Part shown: positions 51,702 through 61,093 of the stretch, piece by piece
Layout of the letters: every line of letters starts with the position of its first letter
Position numbering within the stretch: position 1 is the first letter of the stretch
Origin: Rhodococcus sp. ARC_M6
Lineage (GTDB): Bacteria; Actinomycetota; Actinomycetes; Mycobacteriales; Mycobacteriaceae
Direction: 5' to 3'
Length of the DNA: 64,000 nt
Assembly: GCF_022810305.1 (NCBI RefSeq)
Contig: NZ_JALGQH010000001.1
Span: 372,001 to 436,000 of the forward strand
Translations under genes and position numbers: made by a program
The notes under the pieces: generated by a model
The model's input: the letters and a program-made list of their open reading frames with translations, nothing else
The model's database searches: none
Told to the model about the DNA's origin: nothing

Positions 51702-52877
51702 TCAGCCGGTGATCGGGCACACGCCCTTCTTCGCTTTGGTCACGAAGTTGGGCCGGATGTCGAGATCGGGCTCGTCGTACAGCCGATGGAACGTCGGAGT
51801 GAGTGAGCTGGACATCGGTGGGTTGACCCACGACCAGTCCGTCGGGCAGGTGCGGCCGGCTTTGTTCTCGCGGGCGATGTGATCGATGAATTGTTTTGCG
51901 ACAGTGTGATGGTCGACCATGATGACGCCGGCCTTGCGGTAACTGTGAATAACTGCGCGGTTCAATTCGACCAGCGCACGGTCCTTCCACAGGGTGCGGT
52001 CCGTGCTCATATCGAGCCCCAAATGCTTCGCGACGGCAGGAAGCATGTTGTAGCGATCGGTGTCGCTGAAGTTGCGGGCGCCCACTTCGGTACTGACGTA
52101 CCAGCCGCTGAAGGGGGTACACGGATAGCGGATTCCGCCGATGTCGAGATCCATGTCCGCTACAGCGGGAACGGCGTGCCATTTCAGGCCCAGATCAGCG
52201 AACCACGGATAATCGGGATGCTCGATATCTACTTCGAGAACCAGGTCAGTGGGTACGTCGAAGTACTGGAGTGGCTCGTCGGGGACCGAAATCAGAACGG
52301 GGAGAACGTCGAACGGTGTTCCGGCACCCTTCCATCCCATGGCGGTGACCTGAGCAGTCAGGTCGACATGCCACGGATCGCCCAGAATTGTGCCGTCGTC
52401 AAGGAGGTATCCGGCGTAGCGGATCAGTTGCGGACTGAGGATGCGGTATTCCTGGCCGTCTTCGCGCGGCAGGGGGCCGACAGTGACCACCGACTGCAGA
52501 GCGCCCCCGTTTGTCGAGACCCGAAGGTGCTCCCAACATGCTTCGGCCAGAGCAGCTGCCGTGACAGCGTCCCGGGCGTCGAGCAGTTTGAGAGTGCGCC
52601 AATGTGCGCGTCCGACGCATCGCGCATGATTCCGCCACGCAAGTTTTGCGCCGACAAGTATTTCCTCCGCGGTGTGTCGGTACGTGCCGGTTCGGTGTAG
52701 CTCGCGTAGCACGTCACGCCGACGAGATGTCGGCAGGTGACTCAGTTCCGGTGAATCGAAGAACTCCACACATTCGAGCTCTCGTCGTTGCAGGTCGGTC
52801 AGTACCGGTGGAGATGAAACGAGTGACGAAGCGGGCGCGTTACCTATTGGCAACTCGTCCTGTCGAACAAAATCCAC
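51702..52877 (-). CDS. nos: nitric oxide synthase oxygenase domain protein
   Basis: A 391-residue bacterial NOS oxygenase that would make nitric oxide from L-arginine with external reductant. Heme-ligating Cys87 in KLAWRNHARCVGR; PFSGWYVSTEVGARNF with the arginine-binding Glu264; LNRAVIHSYRKAGV and MVDHHTVAKQF; DWSWVNPPMS near the end. No reductase domain is attached, as usual in bacteria. About 25 residues at the N-terminus exceed the Bacillus enzyme. GTG start with AGGAG 7 bases upstream. It is divergent from a flavohemoglobin-like gene, with two more FAD/NAD reductases beyond it, which are candidate electron donors or NO-detoxifying partners. Confidence 0.9.
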   Translation of the reverse strand: MDFVRQDELPIGNAPASSLVSSPPVLTDLQRRELECVEFFDSPELSHLPTSRRRDVLRELHRTGTYRHTAEEILVGAKLAWRNHARCVGRAHWRTLKLLDARDAVTAAALAEACWEHLRVSTNGGALQSVVTVGPLPREDGQEYRILSPQLIRYAGYLLDDGTILGDPWHVDLTAQVTAMGWKGAGTPFDVLPVLISVPDEPLQYFDVPTDLVLEVDIEHPDYPWFADLGLKWHAVPAVADMDLDIGGIRYPCTPFSGWYVSTEVGARNFSDTDRYNMLPAVAKHLGLDMSTDRTLWKDRALVELNRAVIHSYRKAGVIMVDHHTVAKQFIDHIARENKAGRTCPTDWSWVNPPMSSSLTPTFHRLYDEPDLDIRPNFVTKAKKGVCPITG

Positions 52878-53008
52878 GGCACGACTCCTGTTTGGCTGGT
52901 TGGGATTTCGCTGGACGGTAGCTCAACGGTCGAGCGTGGCGAATCCCATGCCTATTTTGCACGCCTGATCGAAAAAGGGACGGTCGTACCGAAAAATTGA
53001 TAGTGACG

Positions 53009-53055
53009 TGTGACATATCCGGCCATTCATTTACGAGTTGGACAGTTGTGACATA
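53009..53055. promoter_or_regulatory. TGTGACATA direct repeats in the nos/flavohemoglobin divergent region
   Basis: Two exact copies of TGTGACATA start 38 bases apart (53009-53017, 53047-53055) in the 237-base region between the divergent nos and flavohemoglobin genes. They resemble CRP/FNR half-sites. The spacing is close to four helical turns. Role unproven. Confidence 0.4.
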
Positions 53056-53114
53056 AGCTGCATTCGAAATATTTGCGGCTGGTCTGCCGCGAAAAATCGG
53101 GACGAGGACGAGCT

Positions 53115-54284
53115 GTGGATTCGCAAGCAATTTCTCTGGTCCGGTCGAGCTTCAAATCCATCGTCGCCGAAGAGGGCGGCCCGGAGCAGCTTGCCCGGAC
53201 CTTCTACTCGCTTCTCTTCGCCCGATCGCCCGAAACTCGAGAGTTCTTTCCGGCCGCAATGGATGTGCAGCGCGATCGTCTGTTCACGGCCATCGGCTAC
53301 GTCGTCGACAGTCTCGACGAGTCAGACGAGATGCTCGAGTATCTCGCACAGTTGGGCCGGGATCATCGCAAATACGGTGTGACCGACGAGCACTACAACG
53401 ACGTCGCAAACTCGATGATCGAGGCATTCGAGATGTTCGGCGGCGCCGAGATGTGGACCGATGAAGTCGACAGTGCCTGGCGCAACACTCTGTCCGTGAT
53501 CTCGGCCGCCATGACGGGCGCGGCCAATGCTGCGGACGGACCACGCGCGTGGACGGCCACGGTGGTCGAAAGTCGAGCCGTCATCAAGGGAGTTGCGATA
53601 GTGCGCCTCCAACTCGATCAGCCGATGGACTATCGGCCAGGCCAGTACGTCAGCGTCCAGGTAGCGGCAAGGCCGCGGATGTGGCGGTATCTCTCGCCAG
53701 CCAACCCTGTCGATGGGTCGGGGATCGTCGAATTTCATATTCGCCAGGTGTCCGGCGGTTGGGTGAGCCCGCCAATGGTCAATCAGACCGCCGTCGGCGA
53801 CACCTGGGTGATCGGGTCGCCGATCGGTGCGCTCGGTCTGCCGGATAACATCCGCGACCTGCTGATGATTGCGTCCGGCACGGGTCTGGCGCCGTTTCGT
53901 GCGCAGATCCTCGAACTGATCCGTCGCGGAAACACCCGGAGAGTTCACCTTTTCTACTCGGGTCAGTACCCGTGCGACCTGTACGACCTTCCGTTTCTGT
54001 GGACGCTCGCCGAAAAGCATTCCTGGCTCACTGTCATTCCCGTGTCGGAAGAAGGCTCCAACCCATGGTGGCATACCAATCCCGAACCGTTACCGCCACT
54101 GGGATTTCCCGAACGCATCACCGGCAAGGTCGGCAAGGTCGTCACGTCCTACGGCACGTGGCCGGGTCACGACATTCAGCTGGTCGGGAACGAATCGATG
54201 GTGAACAGCACCAAGTTTCGACTTCGGGCGGCCGGGATCGACGTGGCAACTGTGCGCAGTGACCCGACCTACGGAGTTCAGTAG
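53115..54284 (+). CDS. flavohemoglobin-like globin-FAD/NAD reductase 1
   Basis: A 389-residue fusion. Globin domain (1-140): Tyr31 at the B10 position (RTFYSLLF), proximal-type His84 in LGRDHRKYGV. FAD domain with RMWRYLSPAN in place of the classic RxYS segment and a GGWVSP motif; NAD domain with ASGTGLAPFRA and HLFYSGQYPCDLYD. Canonical flavohemoglobins turn NO to nitrate; the mycobacterial type II relatives (Rv0385) differ in heme and FAD sites and may serve in other electron transfer. GTG 53115 is chosen over TTG 53073 because GAGGA lies upstream. Divergent from nos; overlaps the convergent reductase gene by 7 bases. Confidence 0.8.
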   Translation: MDSQAISLVRSSFKSIVAEEGGPEQLARTFYSLLFARSPETREFFPAAMDVQRDRLFTAIGYVVDSLDESDEMLEYLAQLGRDHRKYGVTDEHYNDVANSMIEAFEMFGGAEMWTDEVDSAWRNTLSVISAAMTGAANAADGPRAWTATVVESRAVIKGVAIVRLQLDQPMDYRPGQYVSVQVAARPRMWRYLSPANPVDGSGIVEFHIRQVSGGWVSPPMVNQTAVGDTWVIGSPIGALGLPDNIRDLLMIASGTGLAPFRAQILELIRRGNTRRVHLFYSGQYPCDLYDLPFLWTLAEKHSWLTVIPVSEEGSNPWWHTNPEPLPPLGFPERITGKVGKVVTSYGTWPGHDIQLVGNESMVNSTKFRLRAAGIDVATVRSDPTYGVQ

Positions 54285-55024
54285 GGATCGAAGGCGATGA
54301 TCTCGGCGGGGGTTCCCGTCGCAATCAGACGATCGCGCGTCGAACGCACCATTGCGGCCGATCCGCATAGCAACACCTGATGCTCGGTGAAAGCCCCGTA
54401 CGACGCGGCGACGTCGGCCAGGGTCCCTTCCACCAGATGGTCCTCGCCGAAACCGATGTCTACGCCGAGTCTTTCGAACCACTCGTCGGGTGGGCCGGCG
54501 TCGGTGAGATCTTCGACGACGGGAATCGTTTGGAGCCAAGGAAATTGGTGAGCGAGCAACCACAGCATGTCTGCGGCGTACAGGTCGCGAAGGGTTCGGC
54601 CACCGAAGAACAGGTACACCAGGGGCGGGTTCGGGGACTGTGCAAGATCGAGGATGATCGAGCGCATCGGTGCCAAACCTGTTCCACCCGCGATCATCAC
54701 GACCGGAGGGCCGTTCACGTCGACCGACAGATCTCCGCGGGGGTCGAGAATCTGCCACGTGTCACCGGGTTGGGTGTCTTTGACGATCTTGCCGCTCACC
54801 CAACCACCGGGGACGGTTTTGACGTGGAATTCCATCTTCCCGTCCTGTGACGGCGGCAGTGCTGGGGACAGCCGGCGAAGCAGTCGCGAATTCTGCGGCA
54901 CACTGACGTCGACATATTGGCCCGGCTGGAACGGTACGACATCGCCGATCAGTCGAACGACAGCCAAATCCTCACGGAGACGGTGATGTTCGACGACGGT
55001 GCTCGACCAGGTTCGCTGGGCCAT
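54278..55024 (-). CDS. stand-alone FAD/NAD(P)H reductase of the same family
   Basis: A 248-residue ferredoxin-NADP reductase-like protein without a globin. It aligns with the reductase halves of its neighbours: FQPGQYVDVSVPQ, RLLRRLSPAL (FAD), KTVPGGWVSG, MIAGGTGLAPMRS and VYLFFGGRTLRDLY (NAD), CGSAAMV near the end. ATG 55024 has AGGAG upstream; the frame further upstream overlaps the next gene. It lies 19 bases downstream of the second globin-reductase gene, so they form an operon. It probably donates electrons to a heme protein encoded nearby, possibly NOS. Confidence 0.78.
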   Translation of the reverse strand: MAQRTWSSTVVEHHRLREDLAVVRLIGDVVPFQPGQYVDVSVPQNSRLLRRLSPALPPSQDGKMEFHVKTVPGGWVSGKIVKDTQPGDTWQILDPRGDLSVDVNGPPVVMIAGGTGLAPMRSIILDLAQSPNPPLVYLFFGGRTLRDLYAADMLWLLAHQFPWLQTIPVVEDLTDAGPPDEWFERLGVDIGFGEDHLVEGTLADVAASYGAFTEHQVLLCGSAAMVRSTRDRLIATGTPAEIIAFDPY

Positions 55025-55043
55025 GAGGGTGTTCTCCTGATTG

Positions 55044-56222
55044 TCAGTAGAGCGGATCGTGCCGGATCTGGTCGAGGGGGGTGCCGCCGGCGCGTAGTGC
55101 ATAGATGGTGGTCTTGATCATGGACGGTGAACCCGAGATCTGGATCTGGCGGTCCGCCCACGACCCGAACTGTGCCACGACCCTGCCGATGGGTCCCGTC
55201 AATCGAGAGTGCATTCCGAACGGTGGTTCGAGTACCGGGCCGTTGTGCCACCACGGATTTTCGGGTTCCTCCGACACCGGAACCACAGTCAGCCACGGAT
55301 TGCTGAGCGAAATGTGCCACAGCGTCTCGAGATCGTAGAGGTCACACGGATAGCGGCCACCGACAAAGAGGTGGACCCGGGGATTGTTCGAGCGCTGCGC
55401 CATTTCCATCACCTGGGCGCGCAAGGGTGCTATGCCCGTCCCACTGCCGATCATCAAAACGTCGTGGTCGGAGGTGAAGTCGACCTCAAGACCGCCGAGT
55501 GGAGTGGACATGACCCAACGATCACCGACATGTGTCTCGTTGACGATCGCCGGACTCACCCAACCGCCCGACACCTTGCGGATGTGGAATTCGAGTTGGC
55601 CGAACGGATTGGCCGGGATGGCGGGGGAGTAGTACCGCCACATCCGAGGGCGCTGCGGAATCTGAACTCCGACGTATTGACCGGCGCCGTACGGAATGGG
55701 TGGGTCGGTTTCGAGACGCACTATCGCCAGATCGTCGAGCACCCGCTCATGGCTGACGACTGTGCCGCCCCACAGTGCCGGCGTCGTGTCGGACTCGGAG
55801 CCTTCGGACATCGTCTGTACGACAAAATCGGCGAACGCAGTCCAAGCCTCGTCGAGTTCGGGCGTCCACTTGTAGCGACTGTGCGAACTGGTCCCGTACA
55901 GGGAACGCACGGCCCGCTTCAGCGCCGTACCGGCAGCCTCGTAGTGCTCACGCTCGACGCCGTAGCGACGGTGGTCGAGGCCCAGCTGCGTCAAAAATTT
56001 TCGAATACGCCGATGCTGGGCGAGATTGTTGACCGTGAATTGGATCGCGGTGAAGAACCTGTGACCTTGTGATTCCATTGCTGCCGGGAACAATGAGCGG
56101 TACAGAGGATGTTCAGCAAAGAGAGCCGTATAGAACAGTGCCGAAAAATGCGCGCGAGACTCGTCGTCGTCGGTCAGTGCATCGAGGCTGGATTGCAGGC
56201 GGGCGATCACCTTCGGATCCAA
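55044..56222 (-). CDS. flavohemoglobin-like globin-FAD/NAD reductase 2 (Rv0385-like)
   Basis: A 392-residue globin-reductase fusion. Globin part with FYTALFAEHP and LGLDHRRYGVEREHY (proximal-type His), FAD part with RMWRYYSPAI, NAD part with GSGTGIAPLRA and HLFVGGRYPCDLYD. Position next to clpB matches, from memory, M. tuberculosis Rv0385, a type II flavohemoglobin implicated in D-lactate oxidation and oxidative stress defence. The frame opens at TTG 56261; TTG 56222 is preferred because AAAGGGG lies 6 bases before it. First of a two-gene operon with the stand-alone reductase. Confidence 0.78.
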   Translation of the reverse strand: MDPKVIARLQSSLDALTDDDESRAHFSALFYTALFAEHPLYRSLFPAAMESQGHRFFTAIQFTVNNLAQHRRIRKFLTQLGLDHRRYGVEREHYEAAGTALKRAVRSLYGTSSHSRYKWTPELDEAWTAFADFVVQTMSEGSESDTTPALWGGTVVSHERVLDDLAIVRLETDPPIPYGAGQYVGVQIPQRPRMWRYYSPAIPANPFGQLEFHIRKVSGGWVSPAIVNETHVGDRWVMSTPLGGLEVDFTSDHDVLMIGSGTGIAPLRAQVMEMAQRSNNPRVHLFVGGRYPCDLYDLETLWHISLSNPWLTVVPVSEEPENPWWHNGPVLEPPFGMHSRLTGPIGRVVAQFGSWADRQIQISGSPSMIKTTIYALRAGGTPLDQIRHDPLY

Positions 56223-56317
56223 TCCGCACCCCTTTCGTCCCAGCAGCAACACTCGTTTCAATTCTAGTACGGCGCGGAAAGTGACGAATCAGCACGAGGG
56301 CGCCTAGCGAAAACAAA

Positions 56318-56338
56318 CTTGAGCGGAATAGACTCAAT
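56318..56338 (+). promoter_or_regulatory. HAIR operator (HspR site) of clpB
   Basis: CTTGAGC-N7-ACTCAAT, two bases from the perfect CTTGAGT-N7-ACTCAAG. It overlaps the -35 and spacer of the clpB SigR-type promoter. Confidence 0.85.
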
Positions 56339-56350
56339 TTTGTACGCGTT
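56325..56350 (+). promoter_or_regulatory. SigR/SigH-type promoter of clpB
   Basis: GGAAT (56325-56329), 18 bases, GTT (56348-56350): an exact match to the SigR consensus. Its overlap with the HAIR means HspR should block it directly. Confidence 0.7.
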
Positions 56351-56449
56351 GACGATAGTGACACAGCCGCAGTGCCAACCCGGAGCGGCTGAAAAAACTT
56401 TGACTTCGACGCGCTTGAGGCGACCGGAGCCCGGCCAGAAAGGTGACAA

Positions 56450-59002
56450 GTGGACTCGTTCACACCAACAACCAAGACCCAGGCTGCGATGACGGCTGCA
56501 CTGCAGTCGGCGTCGTCGGCCGGTAACCCCGACATTCGACCGGCACACCTGCTGGTCGCACTCCTCGACCAAACCGACGGCATCGCCGCCCCGCTGCTCA
56601 AGGCAGTCGGTGTCGATCCCACCGTCGTACATCGCGAAGCTCAGAACCTGGTGGATCGTCTGCCCAAGACCACCGGCGCAAGCTCCACCCCACAACTGGG
56701 ACGTGAAGCTCTCGCAGCGCTGACGTCTGCTCAGCACCTCGCCACCGAGATGGACGACGAGTACGTCTCCACCGAACACGTTCTGTACGGCCTCGCTGAT
56801 GGCGATTCCGATGTCGCGACATTGCTGAAGAATCACGGTGCGACACCCGTTGCACTGCGCGATGCCTTCGCCACCGTTCGCGGAAGCGCACGAGTGACCA
56901 GCCCGGAGCCGGAAGGCACCTACCAAGCGCTGGAGAAGTACTCCACCGATCTCACCGAACTCGCCCGCAGCGGCAAGCTCGACCCGGTGATCGGCCGCGA
57001 CACCGAGATTCGTCGTGTCGTGCAGGTGCTGTCGCGTCGTACCAAGAACAACCCGGTACTCATCGGTGAGCCGGGCGTCGGCAAGACCGCGATCGTGGAG
57101 GGCCTGGCCCAACGCATCATCGCGGGCGACGTCCCCGAATCACTGCGCGGCAAGACCGTCGTATCCCTGGACCTCGGGTCCATGATCGCCGGCGCCAAGT
57201 TCCGCGGTGAATTCGAGGAACGCCTCAAGGCTGTCCTCGACGACATCAAGAACAGTGCCGGACAGGTCATCACCTTCATCGACGAACTCCACACCATCGT
57301 CGGCGCGGGTGCCACCGGTGAATCGGCCATGGACGCCGGCAACATGATCAAGCCGATGCTCGCCCGCGGTGAGCTGCGGTTGGTCGGTGCCACCACACTC
57401 GAGGAATACCGCAAGTACATCGAGAAGGACGCAGCACTCGAGCGTCGTTTCCAGCAGGTACTCGTCGGTGAACCCTCGGTCGAGGACACCGTCGGCATCC
57501 TGCGTGGGCTCAAGGAACGGTACGAGGTGCACCACGGTGTCCGGATCACGGACTCCGCACTGGTAGCAGCGGCTTCACTGTCGGATCGCTACATCACCTC
57601 GCGCTTCCTTCCGGACAAGGCCATCGACCTCGTCGACGAGGCCGCGTCGCGTCTGCGCATGGAGATCGACTCGCGCCCCGTCGAGATCGACGAGGTCGAA
57701 CGCATTGTTCGACGTCTCGAGATCGAAGAGGTCGCACTCGAGAAGGAAACCGACGACGCATCCAAGGCGCGGCTGGACAAGCTGCGTCAGGAACTTGCCG
57801 ACGACCGTGAAAAGCTCAATCAGCTCAGCACTCGCTGGCAGAACGAGAAGCAGGCCATCGACTCGGTGCGTGGGCTCAAGGAACAGCTCGAAACCTTGCG
57901 AGGCGAGTCCGAACGCGCTGAGCGTGACGGCGATCTGGGCAAGGCAGCAGAACTCCGATACGGCCGCATCCCGGCTTTGGAGAAGGAACTGGAAGAGGCA
58001 GCCCGGATTTCCGGCGCAGCTTCCGACGGTGATGTCATGCTCAAGGAAGAGGTCGGGCCCGACGACGTCGCAGACGTAGTCGCAGCCTGGACCGGTATTC
58101 CGGCCGGCCGGATGATGGAAGGCGAAACAGAGAAGCTGCTTCGCATGGAATCCGAACTCGCCAAGCGTGTAGTCGGCCAGGTGGATGCAGTCACAGCTGT
58201 GTCCGACGCGGTTCGACGCGCACGTGCAGGTGTCGCCGACCCCAATCGGCCCACCGGTTCGTTCCTGTTCCTCGGCCCGACCGGCGTCGGTAAGACGGAG
58301 CTCGCCAAAGGCTTGGCGGACTTCCTCTTCGACGACGAGCGCGCAATGATTCGCATCGACATGAGCGAATACGGCGAGAAGCACTCGGTGGCCCGACTCG
58401 TCGGTGCCCCTCCGGGATACGTCGGCTACGAATCCGGCGGTCAGCTCACCGAAGCAGTCCGTCGACGCCCGTACTCAGTGGTTCTCTTCGACGAGGTCGA
58501 GAAGGCTCACCCCGACGTCTTCGACGTACTGCTCGCAGTGCTCGACGAAGGACGGCTCACCGACGGTCAAGGCCGCACGGTGGACTTCCGCAACACCATC
58601 TTGATCCTGACCTCGAACTTGGGATCGGGTGGCAACAAGGAACAGGTCATGGACGCAGTACGACGCGCGTTCAAGCCCGAGTTCATCAACCGTCTCGACG
58701 ACGTGGTCATCTTCGATGCCCTGTCCGAAGAGCAGTTGGAGCACATCGTCGACATCCAGCTCGAGCAGTTGCAGAAGCGTCTGGCGATGCGTCGACTCAC
58801 CCTCGACGTCAACGGCAGCGCCCGGATGTGGCTTGCGGTACGCGGTTACGACCCGCTGTACGGCGCTCGGCCACTGCGCCGGTTGGTCCAACAGGCCATT
58901 GGTGACCAGCTCGCCAAGCTGCTCCTGGCCGGCAAGGTCCAGGACGGCGACACCGTGCACGTCGGTGTCAGCGAGGATGCAGATCAGTTGGTTCTGTCCT
59001 GA
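56450..59002 (+). CDS. clpB: ClpB disaggregase
   Basis: An 850-residue Hsp100 protein that resolubilises aggregates with DnaK/DnaJ/GrpE. N domain (1-150), AAA-1 with Walker A GEPGVGKT and Walker B TFIDELH, the coiled-coil middle domain (about 400-530), AAA-2 with GPTGVGKT and [15 protein letters not shown], and a C-terminal domain. GTG start with AAAGGTGA upstream. It has the same HAIR and SigR-type signals as dnaK. It ends before a strong terminator. Confidence 0.97.
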   Translation: MDSFTPTTKTQAAMTAALQSASSAGNPDIRPAHLLVALLDQTDGIAAPLLKAVGVDPTVVHREAQNLVDRLPKTTGASSTPQLGREALAALTSAQHLATEMDDEYVSTEHVLYGLADGDSDVATLLKNHGATPVALRDAFATVRGSARVTSPEPEGTYQALEKYSTDLTELARSGKLDPVIGRDTEIRRVVQVLSRRTKNNPVLIGEPGVGKTAIVEGLAQRIIAGDVPESLRGKTVVSLDLGSMIAGAKFRGEFEERLKAVLDDIKNSAGQVITFIDELHTIVGAGATGESAMDAGNMIKPMLARGELRLVGATTLEEYRKYIEKDAALERRFQQVLVGEPSVEDTVGILRGLKERYEVHHGVRITDSALVAAASLSDRYITSRFLPDKAIDLVDEAASRLRMEIDSRPVEIDEVERIVRRLEIEEVALEKETDDASKARLDKLRQELADDREKLNQLSTRWQNEKQAIDSVRGLKEQLETLRGESERAERDGDLGKAAELRYGRIPALEKELEEAARISGAASDGDVMLKEEVGPDDVADVVAAWTGIPAGRMMEGETEKLLRMESELAKRVVGQVDAVTAVSDAVRRARAGVADPNRPTGSFLFLGPTGVGKTELAKGLADFLFDDERAMIRIDMSEYGEKHSVARLVGAPPGYVGYESGGQLTEAVRRRPYSVVLFDEVEKAHPDVFDVLLAVLDEGRLTDGQGRTVDFRNTILILTSNLGSGGNKEQVMDAVRRAFKPEFINRLDDVVIFDALSEEQLEHIVDIQLEQLQKRLAMRRLTLDVNGSARMWLAVRGYDPLYGARPLRRLVQQAIGDQLAKLLLAGKVQDGDTVHVGVSEDADQLVLS

Positions 59003-59018
59003 TGCAGTGAACGTGATT

Positions 59019-59049
59019 GCCCCGCCGATCCACTTCGGATCGGCGGGGC
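59019..59049 (+). terminator. terminator of clpB
   Basis: A perfect 13-bp GCCCCGCCGATCC stem, five-base loop, followed by TTTCGCATTTT, 17 bases beyond the stop. Confidence 0.9.
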
Positions 59050-59139
59050 TTTCGCATTTTGTTCTACGCTGGATGGCTGAATGCTCGACCGGCGGAGGTA
59101 CGTCCGCACTCGCATGTCCGAACTGAAGGTGGGCTAGCC

Positions 59140-60012
59140 ATGACTGATCAGAACGATCCGCGAAACCCCGGCGGCAACCCGAACCCGGATCAGCCGACCG
59201 AGCACTTCGAGATTCCGCAGCAGTATCAGGGGCAGCAGCAGTACCCAGGTCAACAGCAGTCGGGGCAACAGCAGTACCCCTACGGTGGGCCGGATCAGAA
59301 CACCGAGTACCTGGGTCAGCAATACCCACCGAACCAGCCGAATCCGACGCAGGCATTTCCGGCCTACAACCCGCAGCTCGATCCGGGGGCGCCGCCACCA
59401 GGCGCGACGCAGGCTTACCCGCCGTACTCGGACCAATATCCGGCGGCCGGTGGGGGAGCCGGTGGCAGCGTTCCGCCCGAACAACCGTTCATCGACAACG
59501 GATCGCCGGACGGCGGAAAACGCCGCAAATTCGGAACCTGGATCGCAGCCGGCGTCGTCGGAGTTCTTGTTGCCGTCATCGCGATCATCGGCCTGTCGGT
59601 GTTCGGCTCGTCGAATGATTCCGGAACTCAGACGGCATTTGTTCCGCCGACGACCACGGCGCCGGCGCCCACAACGCCAAAACCCAAGACCACCACACCG
59701 GCGCCGTCGCCCACGACGACATCTCCCCTCGACAAGCTGCCCGGCGGACTCGGCGACGTGATCGGGAAAGCCGGCGGAGCCGTCGGCACAGTCGTCTCCA
59801 ACGACGGCACCACCCTGGTCATCAACTCGATCGGTGGATCTCAGACCACCATCCTCACCACGCCGGAAACTACGTTGATCGCTTTCAACCGCTCGTCCGT
59901 CGCAGATCTGCAACCGGGGGACAACATCGTCGTCGACGGCACTCCGCTGGAAAACGGCACGATGACTGCCAAAACAATTCTCGACGCCTCGTTGCCGTCG
60001 TTCGGCAACTAG
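59140..60012 (+). CDS. membrane-anchored protein with Gln/Pro-rich N-terminus and DUF5666-like domain
   Basis: A 290-residue protein. A disordered Gln/Pro/Tyr-rich cytoplasmic N-terminus of about 125 residues (QQYPGQQQ repeats) precedes KRRKFG, one membrane helix (WIAAGVVGVLVAVIAIIGLSV), a Thr/Pro-rich extracytoplasmic linker and a small beta domain (GAVGTVVSNDGTTLVINSIG; LQPGDNIVVDG) like DUF5666/OB-type domains. ATG 59140 has GAAGGTGG upstream. No known function; topology suggests an envelope protein, possibly with a ligand outside the membrane. Confidence 0.7.
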   Translation: MTDQNDPRNPGGNPNPDQPTEHFEIPQQYQGQQQYPGQQQSGQQQYPYGGPDQNTEYLGQQYPPNQPNPTQAFPAYNPQLDPGAPPPGATQAYPPYSDQYPAAGGGAGGSVPPEQPFIDNGSPDGGKRRKFGTWIAAGVVGVLVAVIAIIGLSVFGSSNDSGTQTAFVPPTTTAPAPTTPKPKTTTPAPSPTTTSPLDKLPGGLGDVIGKAGGAVGTVVSNDGTTLVINSIGGSQTTILTTPETTLIAFNRSSVADLQPGDNIVVDGTPLENGTMTAKTILDASLPSFGN

Positions 60013-60095
60013 AGCGTGCCGACGTCGGCAAGGACACACCGGACATTCGTCAGGGTGTCGCGGGAGGTTGTCGTCTTAAGTCGCTACTCTGAGCA

Positions 60096-61043
60096 GTGAT
60101 GACTGGAATGTGGTTCGGACTCGCAGTAATAGCACTCGCCGGCGCGGGTGCGCTTCTGTACGTCGACAGAACGAGGCGCGATCAATCCGGCCGAGTGCGT
60201 CAGATCTGGGCAAAAGCGCAGGGCTACACGTACACGGGCAGTGACGATCAGCTTGCAGGCGAATGGCATCGCGCAGCGATGGCCAATCAGGATTACCTGA
60301 CTGCGACGGACGTCGTGCGTGGTACTCGTCGAGGTGAGCAGTTCGTACTCTTCGACCTCGAAGAAACCGCAACTATCGTGGCTGTTCGACGCGAGATCGG
60401 ATCCGACGTCGATATCGATCTCCGTTTGAAGTCGACGGCACCGCCCAAGGACGGCGACCTCAATCTGCTGGGTGCGATCGGTCCGCGTGTTGTATTTGCC
60501 ACGGACCTCGAGATCGCCCGACGAGTCTGTGACCAGCGGATGGTCGCGTTCACCGAATCAGTACCGCCGGCCCTGAGCATGCTGTGGAGTGAGGGTCGTT
60601 GGACTCTGGGTTCATTGCCGGTATCGAGCAGCGGCCGCGATTGGGACGCCGCTATCGAAGCTGTTGCCCGGTTGTCCGGCATCCTGCATGTACTTCCTCC
60701 GGTCACCGATCCGAGCGAACTCGAAGTTGATCACGACCCGACGCGTCCGCGCCCCCGCCCAGACGTTTCCGGTGCACCGGCCGTCAGTGATTCCGATGTG
60801 CCCGTAGCGCGCGACCTACCGTCAGCGGTTCGGGATGTGCCACGCCGCGAGGCTCCCGAAGCACCCCGTCGAGACGCACCCCGCCGAGAGGCTCCGGAGT
60901 CGCAGCGTCGAGAGGCTCCGGAGTCGCAGCGTCGAGAGGCTCCGGAGTCGCAGCGTCGCAACGCGCCCGCACCAGCCCCCTCGGACACGCCGAAACCAGG
61001 TTCCGGACCACAACGTTCGGGAACCGTCCGCCCCGTCGATTGA
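60096..61043 (+). CDS. single-pass membrane protein, Rv0383c-like by position
   Basis: A 315-residue protein: one N-terminal membrane helix (FGLAVIALAGAGALLYVD), a soluble domain of about 200 residues (GYTYTGSDDQLAGEWHRAAM; LLGAIGPRVVFATDLEIARR), and a Pro/Arg/Glu-rich tail with three exact RREAPESQ units. Its place between clpB and pyrE matches M. tuberculosis Rv0383c, a protein of unknown function. GTG 60096 or ATG 60099 may start it; a TACTCT box lies just upstream, so the message may be leaderless. Confidence 0.65.
   Translation: MMTGMWFGLAVIALAGAGALLYVDRTRRDQSGRVRQIWAKAQGYTYTGSDDQLAGEWHRAAMANQDYLTATDVVRGTRRGEQFVLFDLEETATIVAVRREIGSDVDIDLRLKSTAPPKDGDLNLLGAIGPRVVFATDLEIARRVCDQRMVAFTESVPPALSMLWSEGRWTLGSLPVSSSGRDWDAAIEAVARLSGILHVLPPVTDPSELEVDHDPTRPRPRPDVSGAPAVSDSDVPVARDLPSAVRDVPRREAPEAPRRDAPRREAPESQRREAPESQRREAPESQRRNAPAPAPSDTPKPGSGPQRSGTVRPVD
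60885..60956 (+). repeat. 24-bp tandem repeat, three exact units, in coding sequence
   Basis: Three identical 24-bp units (60885, 60909, 60933) encode the 8-residue repeat of the tail. Perfect identity implies very recent expansion and likely length variation between strains. Confidence 0.9.
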
Positions 61044-61093
61044 GACAGGGTTAAGTCGCACTTTTCGCGGCGTGACGCACTAGCGTGGCCCGT

